Shown: one piece after another, positions 1-5,611 of the stretch
Layout: the number at the start of each line of letters is the position of its first letter
Numbering within the stretch: the first letter of the stretch is position 1
Source: Candidatus Freyrarchaeum guaymasense
Lineage (GTDB): Archaea > Asgardarchaeota > Jordarchaeia > Jordarchaeales > Freyrarchaeaceae
DNA length: 12,559 nucleotides
Assembly: GCA_030587405.1 (NCBI GenBank)
Contig: JAUQZD010000018.1
Coordinates: 1-12,559 of the forward strand
Reading direction: 5' to 3'
Translations under genes and position numbers: made by a program
The notes under the pieces: generated by a model
The model's database searches: none
Seen by the model: the letters and a program-made list of their open reading frames with translations, nothing else
Told to the model about the DNA's origin: nothing

Positions 1-281
1 GATTCGAAAAACTTGGGAAGGTACTTGAAAAAACCAGATTTCTTATTGTTCAAGGGTCTAGGAAAGAAAAGCTACATGTCGCCGCCTTTACACTAACCTG
101 GATACTGATGCTCCTATTTTTGTCGCTGTGGTTCATTAGTAGTCTTGGAATACTAGTGTTAAACACAGGTTCTCTATCATTTTTGGGACTTCTCTGGGCA
201 ATCAACCTTTTAGGCGCATTATACTTTGGAAGAAGAGTTGAACAGGCACTAAAAAAATATGCGGAAACAGTCCAAACATAG
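1..281 (+). CDS. Membrane protein of a tandem four-helix family, copy A (C-terminal part)
   Basis: An open frame enters from the left edge (first full codon at position 3) and gives 92 residues before TAG at 279-281. No start is in the window. It begins FEKLGKV, has a charged linker (SRKEKL), two hydrophobic helices at about residues 26-50 and 52-78, and a charged amphipathic tail (YFGRRVEQALKKYAET). The same landmarks occur in copy B (2219-2818) and copy C (2870-3478): FE..GKV, KEKL, a helix ending LW, INLL, YFG.R.E. It is therefore the C-terminal half of a third tandem paralog. The product should be an integral membrane protein. I do not recognise the family, and no enzymatic motif is visible. 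The base composition is AT-rich compared with the metabolic genes further right. Confidence 0.75.
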   Translation, partial: FEKLGKVLEKTRFLIVQGSRKEKLHVAAFTLTWILMLLFLSLWFISSLGILVLNTGSLSFLGLLWAINLLGALYFGRRVEQALKKYAETVQT

Positions 282-380
282 TGGGGACTTGGTTGGGTGG
301 CTTTGCTGCGTGGCGGGGTGTTCCGGGAGTAAAACACACCCAAACAATAAATACCTCACAAACAAAATTAACATTGTTGA

Positions 381-473
381 GTTAATCTCTTTAACTGGAT
401 TAACGGTTACTGCGGTTTCGAACACTGGGTGTGGATAGGGAGTTACACTATTTCGGAAAAGGTTGAACGATAG
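381..473 (+). other. Short conserved reading-frame block E1 (possible micropeptide or gene remnant)
   Basis: Thirty codons from GTT 381 to TAG 471-473, preceded directly by an in-frame TGA. They encode a peptide centred on YCGFEHWVWIG. The same block recurs at 3594-3674 (E2), about 115 bases after copy C, as this one lies about 100 bases after copy A. Over the core 11 codons (tyrosine to glycine), the two DNA copies differ at seven third positions, one first position and no second position. That pattern is expected of protein-coding DNA under purifying selection in exactly this frame. No ATG, GTG or TTG start is available in frame, so this is either the tail of a broken gene or a peptide with an unusual start. 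Function unknown. Confidence 0.4.
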
Positions 474-668
474 AAACTAAGAATGGATTTCATCTACTTA
501 AGTGGTGGTGCGAGTTGGACATAAAAAGTGTGTCTTTTTTTGGCTTACGCAGAATCGTCTGGTCACGTTTCCAGCATAGGGTTCCGAACCGTGAAAGAAA
601 CAGTAAAAACATCCCTTTTCCGAGCAACATCATACGATTCTGCGCCACCTTTCTGCTTTGAGAATATG

Positions 669-676
669 TTTATAAG
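669..676 (+). promoter_or_regulatory. Candidate TATA box for the HEPN-MNT pair
   Basis: TTTATAAG lies about 100 bases upstream of the HEPN start and would give a leader of roughly 75-80 bases. A weaker alternative, CTTATAG at 739-745, would give a very short leader. Read from sequence only. Confidence 0.35.
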
Positions 677-777
677 AGTTTTAAACTTCTTATTGAGAAG
701 AGAGCGTGGAAAAAGGAAAATAGCGGAACGAGATTCTACTTATAGTAATCCGCGAAGAGTTCTAGGAAGGGTTGTGG

Positions 778-1194
778 ATGCCTGAGCGGAGTGAAGACTG
801 GATGAGGCAGGCGGAGAGGGATCTGAGGGCTGCGGAGGAGATGCTGAGAGCTGATTTCTTCGAGTGGGCTTGTTTTATGGCTCAGCAGGCTTCGGAGAAG
901 GCGGTTAAGGCGGTTCTCCAGAAACTGGGTGCTGTCGCTTGGGGTCACTCGGTCTTTGACCTGCTCAGGATTCTTGCGAACAGGTTGGAGGTTAGTGACG
1001 AGATTTTGGATTACGCGCGTACATTGGACAGATATTATATTCCTTCGAGGTATCCGAATAGTTTTGAGTCGGGGAGCCCGTATGAGTATTTCAATAGGAG
1101 GGACGCTGAGGATGCGATCGTTTGTGCGGGAAGAATCCTTGGGTTCTGTAAGGGTATTCTGGCTCGATCAGACCGGACTGGTCGAGGAGCTTAG
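778..1194 (+). CDS. HEPN domain protein (toxin-like partner of a HEPN-MNT pair)
   Basis: A protein of 138 residues. The ATG at 778 is preferred over the in-frame TTG at 772 because AGGAAGG (764-770) sits seven bases upstream of it. It has the PF05168-type HEPN layout: an N-terminal helix (WMRQAERDLRAAEEML), a helix rich in A, Q and S (AQQASEKAVKAVL), GHSVFDLL in the middle, then DRYYIPSRYPN and a final helix where residues DAEDAI align with the family's usual A-rich end. HEPN-MNT pairs are toxin-antitoxin modules in which HEPN is the toxic or RNA-directed partner and MNT can neutralise it. The classical RX4-6H ribonuclease motif of HepT-type HEPNs is not evident here; the protein carries the RYP motif of the other subgroup. 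The MNT gene overlaps its 3' end, so the two are made together. Confidence 0.85.
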   Translation: MPERSEDWMRQAERDLRAAEEMLRADFFEWACFMAQQASEKAVKAVLQKLGAVAWGHSVFDLLRILANRLEVSDEILDYARTLDRYYIPSRYPNSFESGSPYEYFNRRDAEDAIVCAGRILGFCKGILARSDRTGRGA

Positions 1195-1483
1195 AAGTGT
1201 GGCGGGGAGAATCGGAGAAGGGGATAAGAACGTGGTGAGGATAGTGCTTTTCGGCTCCCTGGCGGAGGGAAGGGCTGTGCCGGGGAGTGATGCTGACATA
1301 CTCGTAATTCTCGAGAGAGATGATAGACCATTCATGAATAGGATTAGTGATTGGGCTGCGAGGTTTGAGGTAGATTTTCCGGTTGATGTGTTCCCTTACA
1401 CGGTGGAGGAATTAGACGTTCCCATCGTCAGGGAAGCGGAAAGGAGGGGAATCGTCCTCTACGAGAGAAGAACGCGCTTCTGA
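1139..1483 (+). CDS. Minimal nucleotidyltransferase (MNT), antitoxin-like partner of the HEPN protein
   Basis: About 114 residues from TTG 1139. It has the nucleotidyltransferase fold signature: a leading helix (LVEELRSVAGRI), then GSLAEGRAVPGSDADILVIL, which is the GS-X10-DXD metal-binding motif, and a later PVDVFPYT strand that supplies the third carboxylate. In characterised HEPN-MNT pairs the MNT enzyme adds nucleotides to the HEPN toxin to silence it. The start is uncertain: GTG 1124 and GTG 1199 are in the same frame. The last has a good GGAGC site but would remove the leading helix, so I favour 1139. It overlaps the HEPN gene by about 56 bases, consistent with translational coupling. 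The family is clear; the role in this cell is inferred from family knowledge. Confidence 0.8.
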   Translation: MGSVRVFWLDQTGLVEELRSVAGRIGEGDKNVVRIVLFGSLAEGRAVPGSDADILVILERDDRPFMNRISDWAARFEVDFPVDVFPYTVEELDVPIVREAERRGIVLYERRTRF

Positions 1484-1676
1484 AAAACGAGGGATACACA
1501 TGTTTTGGGCTCGAAGACAGCTCTACCCGAAAAATCTTTGAGAACACGAAAAGCAGCTCTTTTCTCAGGGCTCGCACGGCTTCACCAGATCGGGAGTGTT
1601 GACTCCTCGTTGCCTATTCAACCAAAAAGGATAGCAACCCTGAACAGGCTAAAAAAGTTAAGAGAGGGGAGAAGAA

Positions 1677-1826
1677 GTGACCTCCTCCCCTTGCTTGCGC
1701 AAGGGGCTTCCGGCGTGGAAGCTTGCGAGGTCGGGCGTTCACCTGAGGCTTTACGCCTCAAGCTCATGCACCCTTCGGGGCGGCCACAGGCCCCGCACCC
1801 CCTCCTCCAGTTAAGGAGGGGGCTAC
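1677..1826 (-). ncRNA. Omega-RNA-like / IS200-IS605 right-end hairpin chain without tnpB
   Basis: Read on the minus strand this is a string of five perfect hairpins. In plus coordinates the stems are 1798-1806/1814-1822, 1776-1781/1790-1795, 1744-1749/1755-1760, 1706-1711/1717-1722 and 1687-1694/1699-1706. The minus strand ends GGAAGCC, then the last hairpin, then GGAGGAGGTCAC. This order, with internal GAGGCGTAAAGCCTC and a final hairpin just before GGAGG(A/T)xGTCA, closely resembles the 3' untranslated RNA and right end of archaeal IS605-type tnpB elements, which encode the guide RNA of TnpB. No tnpB reading frame adjoins it on the minus strand. It is therefore a decayed element, a non-autonomous derivative, or a solo RNA. 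Assignment is by recalled resemblance, not by alignment. Confidence 0.5.
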
Positions 1827-1893
1827 AAGATACAGCCTATCTGGCAGAGTATTTAAACTTAACTACCCGCCCACCTCCCCTTGCGTATCCCCT

Positions 1894-1907
1894 CCCTTTC
1901 GGAAGGG
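1894..1907. repeat. Hairpin, possible left end of the IS605-like element
   Basis: CCCTT-TCGG-AAGGG forms a five-pair stem with a TCGG loop. Just beside it, the plus strand carries CTCCCCTTGC (1875-1884), the same ten bases that open the right-end hairpin at 1685-1694. A shared block plus a hairpin at each side would suit the two ends of a small IS200/IS605-like element of roughly 230 bases. Boundaries are uncertain. Confidence 0.3.
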
Positions 1908-2008
1908 GTCTTGCAAGCAACGGGAAGATAAAATCAGAAAAATTAATCAGAAACACCAACCATATTCGATACCAGAACCCCAGAACACTCCAACTAGAAT
2001 ATACACAA

Positions 2009-2176
2009 TGGCACGATGTAATATGTATGTTTTTTGAGGGGGTGTATGTGTTCTAGCGGTTGTGAAGGGAGATTTGTGAGGGCTTCTCTCCGGGAATCAA
2101 GGCTTAAAAAAGGGAGACAGACAAACCACCAACAAACCCGAAAAAGAATAAAAAACATACTCACTACATCATGCCA
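2009..2176. mobile_element. MITE-like element with 27-bp terminal inverted repeats
   Basis: Bases 2009-2035 (starting TGGCACGATGTA, ending in six T) match the reverse complement of 2150-2176 at 23 of 27 positions, counted by eye. The 114 bases between hold no plausible gene, only a 61-codon minus frame rich in aromatic residues. Immediately left of the element is ACACAA (2003-2008). One base to the right of it the same ACACAA recurs (2178-2183), a possible target-site duplication. This is the layout of a miniature inverted-repeat transposable element. A long stable RNA hairpin is the alternative reading. Confidence 0.5.
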
Positions 2177-2218
2177 CACACAATTTCCGTTATAATCTTT
2201 ATAAGAGGTTGAATGGTG

Positions 2219-2818
2219 ATGGTTTGGAAGGAATTGGATACGAAAACTGCGTTAAAAAGGTTGTATATTTTGTCTGCACCGTTTCTTGTGGTGTATTCGA
2301 TAGTTGTTGTGTTTACGTTTTACCAGTATTTCTTTGGGTTTTCGTTCAGGTTTTTTACGGGTTATGGATTATTTTTCGAGTTCACTTCCTTTGGTTTGAG
2401 GTGTTTTGGGGAGCTAGTGTTTCCTGTGATTACCGGTACTACGGTGCTTGTTGTGCTTCTTTTCATAGTTCCTCTGGCGCCATTACTGGTGATGGGCACT
2501 TGGATCAACTCCTTTGTTCGTCCTCTTAAAAACGTGAGTGGATTCGAAAACTATGGTAAGGTGTGTGAGGCAGTAAGACTATTTACCTCTCAAGACCCCA
2601 AGGGGAAACGGCTCGCCGCCGCTACCGCATTAGCTATTATCTTAGCATACCTGTTTCTATCACCGTGGTTTCTTACTTTGTTCGGGATAGTAACAGTAAA
2701 CTTAAGTTCACCATTCCCAGGTCTTGGCGCAACAAGTTTACTTCTTGTGTTCTATTTTGGATTTAGAATTGAAAGAGAACTGCAAGAATATGCGAAAAAC
2801 CTTTTAGAGTTTAGTTAA
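2219..2818 (+). CDS. Four-helix membrane protein, copy B (intact member of the tandem family)
   Basis: 199 residues from ATG 2219; in-frame ATG 2213 and GTG 2216 are also possible. I favour 2216 or 2219 because copies C and D start M-x-[VI]-W-[RK]-[DE]-LDT and because AGAGG at 2204-2208 is then well spaced. A short polar N-terminus (VWKELDTKTALKRL) precedes helix 1 (about residues 16-38). Then come a segment with FFTGY, helix 2 (about 66-92), a polar middle part with GFENYGKV, helix 3 (about 133-155), helix 4 (about 163-185) and a charged tail (RIERELQEYAKN). It should be an integral membrane protein with both ends on the same side. No catalytic motif is visible and I do not recognise the family. 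It lies 51 bases upstream of copy C and may be co-transcribed with it. Confidence 0.7.
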   Translation: MVWKELDTKTALKRLYILSAPFLVVYSIVVVFTFYQYFFGFSFRFFTGYGLFFEFTSFGLRCFGELVFPVITGTTVLVVLLFIVPLAPLLVMGTWINSFVRPLKNVSGFENYGKVCEAVRLFTSQDPKGKRLAAATALAIILAYLFLSPWFLTLFGIVTVNLSSPFPGLGATSLLLVFYFGFRIERELQEYAKNLLEFS

Positions 2819-2869
2819 AAAGGAAACTTGCTTTCTCTCCCTCAACCATTTTTAGGAGGCTAATAGAAT

Positions 2870-3478
2870 ATGTTGATTTGGCGTGATTTAGATACGAAAA
2901 TTTGCACTAAAAAGGTTAAACATATTGCATGTACTCTCTTTATTACCGTTATTTGTTGCAATCACTTTTACTTTTTATTTTAATTTCCTAAGTTACTCAT
3001 TCAGTTTTTTCACAGGTTATGCATTGCTTGAATACACCTCTCTTGGGATAAAAAAGGCTGGCGAACTGGTGATTCCAGTTATTACTAGTACAACGGTGTT
3101 TATAGTGGCGCTCCTCTTTATTTCCTTACCCATTATAGTGATTAGCACGTGGACAGCCCCTTTTACTCGTCCTTTTAAAGATGTTAAGGGATTCGAAAAG
3201 TTCGGTAAGGTACATGAAGAAATCAAATCTTTTATAGTTCAACTTTCAAACAAAGAAAAGTTAATTGTCGTTGCTTTCACACTGACCAGCATATTGGCAT
3301 ACCTTTTTGCCTCGCTTTGGTTTACTGCCCAGTTTGGAATGCTACCCTCCTATTTTTCAAATTTCTTATTACTTCTTTTTCCAATCAATTTACTAGCTTT
3401 CCGTATTTTGGGTCGAGGATTGAGAGAGTACTAAAGAGGTATTTAGAAACTGTCAAAGGTAGTCAAAACTTAAAATAG
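2870..3478 (+). pseudogene. Four-helix membrane protein, copy C, with two opposite frameshifts
   Basis: A strong AGGAGG (2854-2859) precedes ATG 2870, giving MLIWRDLDTK, which matches the start of copies B and D. At about 2900 one extra base shifts the frame, after which the family sequence continues (ALKRLNIL onward) in the next frame up to about 3402. There one missing base returns the frame to the original, giving YFGSRIERVLKRYLETVK and TAG at 3476-3478, just as in copy A. Read strictly, the first ATG stops after a few codons and the middle frame ends at 3434. The middle part carries all four helices and the conserved FFTGY, KGFEKFGKV, KEKL and INLL landmarks. Either the gene has decayed recently or the sequence has two single-base errors. 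The middle frame could be made from TTG 2925, but without the conserved N-terminus. Confidence 0.75.
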
Positions 3479-3734
3479 TATTAACCTACCTCCTTTTCTT
3501 TTCTCTTTTTTACAAATAGTCAGCGAACATAAAATATAAAAGATTTAACCTTATGAGGGTTTAATTATATGGTTCAGTGCATCTACAAGTCACGTTAATT
3601 TCTTTAATGCTATTAATAGTTACTGTGGCTTTGAGCACTGGGTATGGCTGGGACCGTATGTGATTTTAGAATAATGTTCAAACAAAGGAGGGAATTAACA
3701 TTAATTTCCCCCATTTTTTTAGGAGGTTGATGGT
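3479..3734 (+). promoter_or_regulatory. Spacer with TATA-like box before block E2 and before the copy D stub
   Basis: AAAATATAAAAG (3531-3542) is a good archaeal TATA candidate. Expected transcription starts about 25 bases on, near ATG 3569, but that ATG opens only a ten-codon frame. The conserved block E2 follows in another frame. A strong AGGAGG at 3721-3726 precedes the copy D stub. Confidence 0.3.
3594..3674 (+). other. Short conserved reading-frame block E2
   Basis: Second copy of the block at 381-473: VNFFNAINSYCGFEHWVWLG, then PYVILE and TAA at 3672-3674. The frame is open back to 3549 but has no ATG, GTG or TTG. ATG 3569 is one frame off and would need a frameshift to enter it. The codon-position pattern against E1 argues that the frame was coding. 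It sits in the same place relative to copy C as E1 does to copy A, so membrane gene plus block looks like one repeated unit. Function unknown. Confidence 0.4.
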
Positions 3735-3824
3735 ATGTTCGTTTGGCGTGATTTAGATACGAGAAGTGCATTGAAAAGGTTCCAGAAAATGTTTGTGGGA
3801 GGTGGCTTTGTTGGATTTCTTTGA
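3735..3824 (+). pseudogene. N-terminal stub of the four-helix family, copy D
   Basis: After AGGAGG (3721-3726) and ATG 3735 the frame reads MFVWRDLDTRSALKRF, matching the starts of copies B and C. It then diverges (QKMFVGGGFVGFL) and stops at TGA 3822-3824. Only the first 15-16 codons are family sequence. The DNA then runs directly into the nitroreductase ribosome site and start, which overlap the stub. This is the truncated end of the array, joined to the metabolic region at about 3783. Confidence 0.65.
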
Positions 3825-4332
3825 GGTTGTGAGGAAGAGGAGGAGTGTTAGGAGTTATCTGGATGAGGACGTCTCTGAGGAGGAGGTGAGGAGGCTGCTT
3901 GAGGCGGCAATCCTGGCACCCTCAGCAGGGAACCTTCAGCCATGGGAGTTTATAGTTGTAAGGGATGAGAGGCGTAAGATGGCATTGGCTAGAGCAGCTC
4001 TTGGGCAAAGATTTGTGGCTGAGGCGCCAGTGGTCATAGTGGTCTGCGCAAACATTCCTAGGACGGCGACGCACTACGGGTCTAGAGGGGCAAACCTCTA
4101 CGTGATACAGGACACCGCTGCAGCAACCCAGAACATACACTTAGCGGCGACCGCTATGGGATTGGCTACGTGCTGGGTTGGGGCGTTCGACGAGAGGGAA
4201 GTATGGAGGGTCCTGGAGTTGCCGGAGGACGTCAGGCCTCTAGCAATAATCCCTGTTGGGCGTCCTAGGAGGGTTCCGTCGATGCCCCCTAGGATACCTC
4301 TGGAGAAAGTAGTCCACTACGAAAAATGGTAG
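3811..4332 (+). CDS. Nitroreductase family protein (FMN-dependent)
   Basis: 173 residues from TTG 3811; GGGAGGTG at 3797-3804 is placed six bases before it. Alternative TTG codons lie at 3793 and 3808. Family hallmarks in order: MDFFEVVRKRRSVRSY at the N-terminus (FMN phosphate-binding arginines), APSAGNLQPWEF at about residue 36 (FMN binding), the central VIQDTAAATQNIHLAA helix, GLATCWVGAF and the closing IPVGRP. Such flavoproteins are dimeric cytosolic oxidoreductases using NAD(P)H or another donor. The substrate cannot be read from sequence, and archaeal members of this size are often annotated only by family. It converges on acylphosphatase with a 14-base gap. Its leader overlaps the copy D stub, so translation of the stub could influence it. 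Confidence 0.9.
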   Translation: MDFFEVVRKRRSVRSYLDEDVSEEEVRRLLEAAILAPSAGNLQPWEFIVVRDERRKMALARAALGQRFVAEAPVVIVVCANIPRTATHYGSRGANLYVIQDTAAATQNIHLAATAMGLATCWVGAFDEREVWRVLELPEDVRPLAIIPVGRPRRVPSMPPRIPLEKVVHYEKW

Positions 4333-4346
4333 TTGGAAGGGGTTCT

Positions 4347-4625
4347 TCACCCGTACCTTATCTTAAAGTCCTTGAACTCTCCTTTATATTCCTCCCAGAA
4401 GACTTCTATTCCGGTAACTCTTGCTCCGGGTGGCCCCCGCCTGCAGAAATCTACTAGTTCCCTCACCTTCTCCTCCTCGCCTTCAAACACTGCTTCGACG
4501 CGCCCGTCTGGGAGGTTCCTAACCCAGCCGGTTACGCCTCTAGCCTTTGCCTCCCTCCTAGTAGTGTACCTGAAGAATACCCCTTGAACCCTGCCGCTAA
4601 CCACAACCCTTGCCCGGGTCTTCAA
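4347..4625 (-). CDS. acyP: Acylphosphatase
   Basis: 92 residues from TTG 4623-4625. I choose this over the upstream ATG at 4638-4640 because GGAGGA lies seven bases before the TTG, the ATG has no ribosome site, and 92 residues is the normal family length. It has the two signatures: GRVQGVFFR with catalytic arginine 19, and [12 protein letters not shown] with catalytic asparagine 37, followed by RGPPGARV. The enzyme hydrolyses the carboxyl-phosphate bond of acyl phosphates such as 1,3-bisphosphoglycerate or acetyl- and carbamoyl-phosphate in the cytosol. It starts 44 bases after the DUF47 gene on the same strand and may share its transcript. Confidence 0.93.
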   Translation of the reverse strand: MKTRARVVVSGRVQGVFFRYTTRREAKARGVTGWVRNLPDGRVEAVFEGEEEKVRELVDFCRRGPPGARVTGIEVFWEEYKGEFKDFKIRYG

Positions 4626-4669
4626 CGTTAAATCCTCCATTAAGGAGGGGTGCTCGGACGCCGCCTAGG

Positions 4670-5368
4670 TTAACGCTTTGTCTGGATTCTTTTTATCGAG
4701 ACAAGCCTTATGAACTCTGCTGTTTCCTCGGCTGAGTCGGCTATTCCCTCAACGAACTCTATGAGGTTGCTTAGGGTTATAGCCGTGAAGGGACCTATGT
4801 TTTCACACGTCTTGCTCTGAAGCTCCTTCCTTAAAGCCAAGTTGTCCTGGTCCACCTCGTATTCAAGCTGGTTCACCTCGTCCACTAAGCCTGAAACCTC
4901 TTTTCCTCTTCGCAGAGCCTCCATGGTTTCCAGAAGCTTCCTCACGCATTTTTCAGCGTCTCCAACCATTTTTACGAATGAGCCGCCGAGAATTTTAACG
5001 TGCTTGTAGTCGAGTATGGAGATCCTTCTAGCGGCGGCGTTGGCGTTGTTGGCTACGGCGTCCATTCTCTTCGTGAGGTGCACTAGGTCCTCTCTCTCGG
5101 ATGGTTCAAGCTTCCCCTTGCAGAGCTCTTCAAGTATGTTCCTCCGCATTATATCGGCTTCATGCTCCATCTCGTTGATCCTCTTTATCGACATTGATAT
5201 TTCGTCTGAGTCGCCGCCATCCATGATTAGGTTGACGAGATGGACTAGCTCGGTGACGCAGTTAAAAACCTTCTTACTGTGCTCCCTAAGCATCTTTATG
5301 GCTAGCTCCTCTCTCCTGATGCGGAACCAACTAGCTAGGCTGGACAAAGGAACCACCTTTCTCGGCAT
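4670..5368 (-). CDS. DUF47 / PhoU-like phosphate-transport accessory protein
   Basis: 232 residues from ATG 5366-5368; the frame can be extended to GTG 5408-5410, but the extra residues look unlike the family. It is a nearly all-helical protein of PhoU-like repeats: REHSKKVFNCVTELVHLV, a middle IKRINEMEHEADIMRRNI with acidic metal-binding positions, then MDAVANNANAAARRI. A second repeat includes VNQLEYEVDQDN and ends in IEFVEGIADSAEETAEFI. The E/D-X-X-X-D patterns in both repeats are those used by PhoU-type proteins to bind metal clusters. DUF47 proteins usually sit beside a Pit phosphate permease and are thought to modulate it. No permease is present here. A dyad (5471-5488) and a TATA-like box lie upstream. 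Confidence 0.85.
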   Translation of the reverse strand: MPRKVVPLSSLASWFRIRREELAIKMLREHSKKVFNCVTELVHLVNLIMDGGDSDEISMSIKRINEMEHEADIMRRNILEELCKGKLEPSEREDLVHLTKRMDAVANNANAAARRISILDYKHVKILGGSFVKMVGDAEKCVRKLLETMEALRRGKEVSGLVDEVNQLEYEVDQDNLALRKELQSKTCENIGPFTAITLSNLIEFVEGIADSAEETAEFIRLVSIKRIQTKR

Positions 5369-5470
5369 TTCAGGAGGGTTCCACCTACCGGAGCAGGACG
5401 CTGCCTTCACGGGAGAACGGTTTTACCGCTCCGAGTTAAGGCTTCACAACCCAACATTTAACAATTGCTA

Positions 5471-5506
5471 TCTCTCTGTAAAGAGAGACATCAGTATTTA
5501 GATTTT
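5471..5506 (-). promoter_or_regulatory. TATA-like box and dyad upstream of the DUF47 gene
   Basis: On the minus strand, TCTAAATA (5495-5502) can serve as a TATA box. Just downstream lies a perfect dyad: TCTCTCT (5471-5477), GTAA, AGAGAGA (5482-5488), with seven-base arms. This places it around or just before the expected transcription start, where an archaeal repressor would act. The leader to ATG 5368 would be about 100 bases. Confidence 0.4.
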
Positions 5507-5545
5507 TCTCTCCGTTAGGGGGGAAGCACATTTTAACAGTCTTCT

Positions 5546-5575
5546 CTAAAAAGCTTCTCTAAAAAAGAGGGTGGA
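5546..5575 (-). terminator. U-rich terminator region of metVF
   Basis: On the minus strand after the metF stop there are two T runs (T6 and T5), each followed by AGAGAAG, giving a short direct repeat. Archaeal termination typically uses such U tracts. It lies 37-66 bases past metF and before the DUF47 promoter. Confidence 0.4.
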
Positions 5576-5611
5576 AAGGCTCTCTAAAGGGAAGAGAGGT
5601 GTTTCACGTGG

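Larger units (their letters stand above)
282..777. other. Intergenic stretch between copy A and the HEPN gene
   Basis: About 500 bases without a convincing conventional gene. It holds a TATA-like AATAAATA (346-353), the short conserved reading-frame block at 381-473, and the TATA-like box of the HEPN-MNT pair near 669. An 85-codon frame from GTG 528 to 785 is open but shows no recognisable domain and no good ribosome site, and it runs into the HEPN start, so I treat it as chance. Confidence 0.5.
1484..2212. other. Non-coding stretch with mobile-element debris
   Basis: About 730 bases between MNT and copy B. Long frames cross it (for example 1505-2056, +), but they run through GC-rich hairpins, match no family and are most likely chance. 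It contains the minus-strand hairpin chain at 1677-1826, a further hairpin at 1894-1907 and the inverted-repeat element at 2009-2176. Together these look like small non-autonomous mobile elements lodged between the defence-type pair and the membrane-protein array. Confidence 0.55.

Noticed and set aside
528..785. 85-codon plus-strand open frame from GTG 528
   Set aside because: No family resemblance, poor ribosome site, crosses the HEPN promoter and start; likely chance.
1677..1830. CRISPR array or tRNA/rRNA in the GC-rich hairpin region
   Set aside because: The hairpins differ from one another and there are no regular direct repeats with spacers; no tRNA cloverleaf or rRNA motif is seen.
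1505..2056. 183-codon plus-strand open frame
   Set aside because: It runs through the GC-rich hairpin chain and into the inverted-repeat element, has no domain-like composition, and the hairpins explain the sequence better.
2209..2529. Plus-strand frame rich in Cys and Val overlapping copy B
   Set aside because: A shadow of copy B in another frame; the copy B frame is supported by paralogs A and C.
5016..5501. 161-codon plus-strand frame opposite the DUF47 gene
   Set aside because: Antisense to a well-supported conserved gene; Ser/Leu-rich composition is typical of antisense frames.
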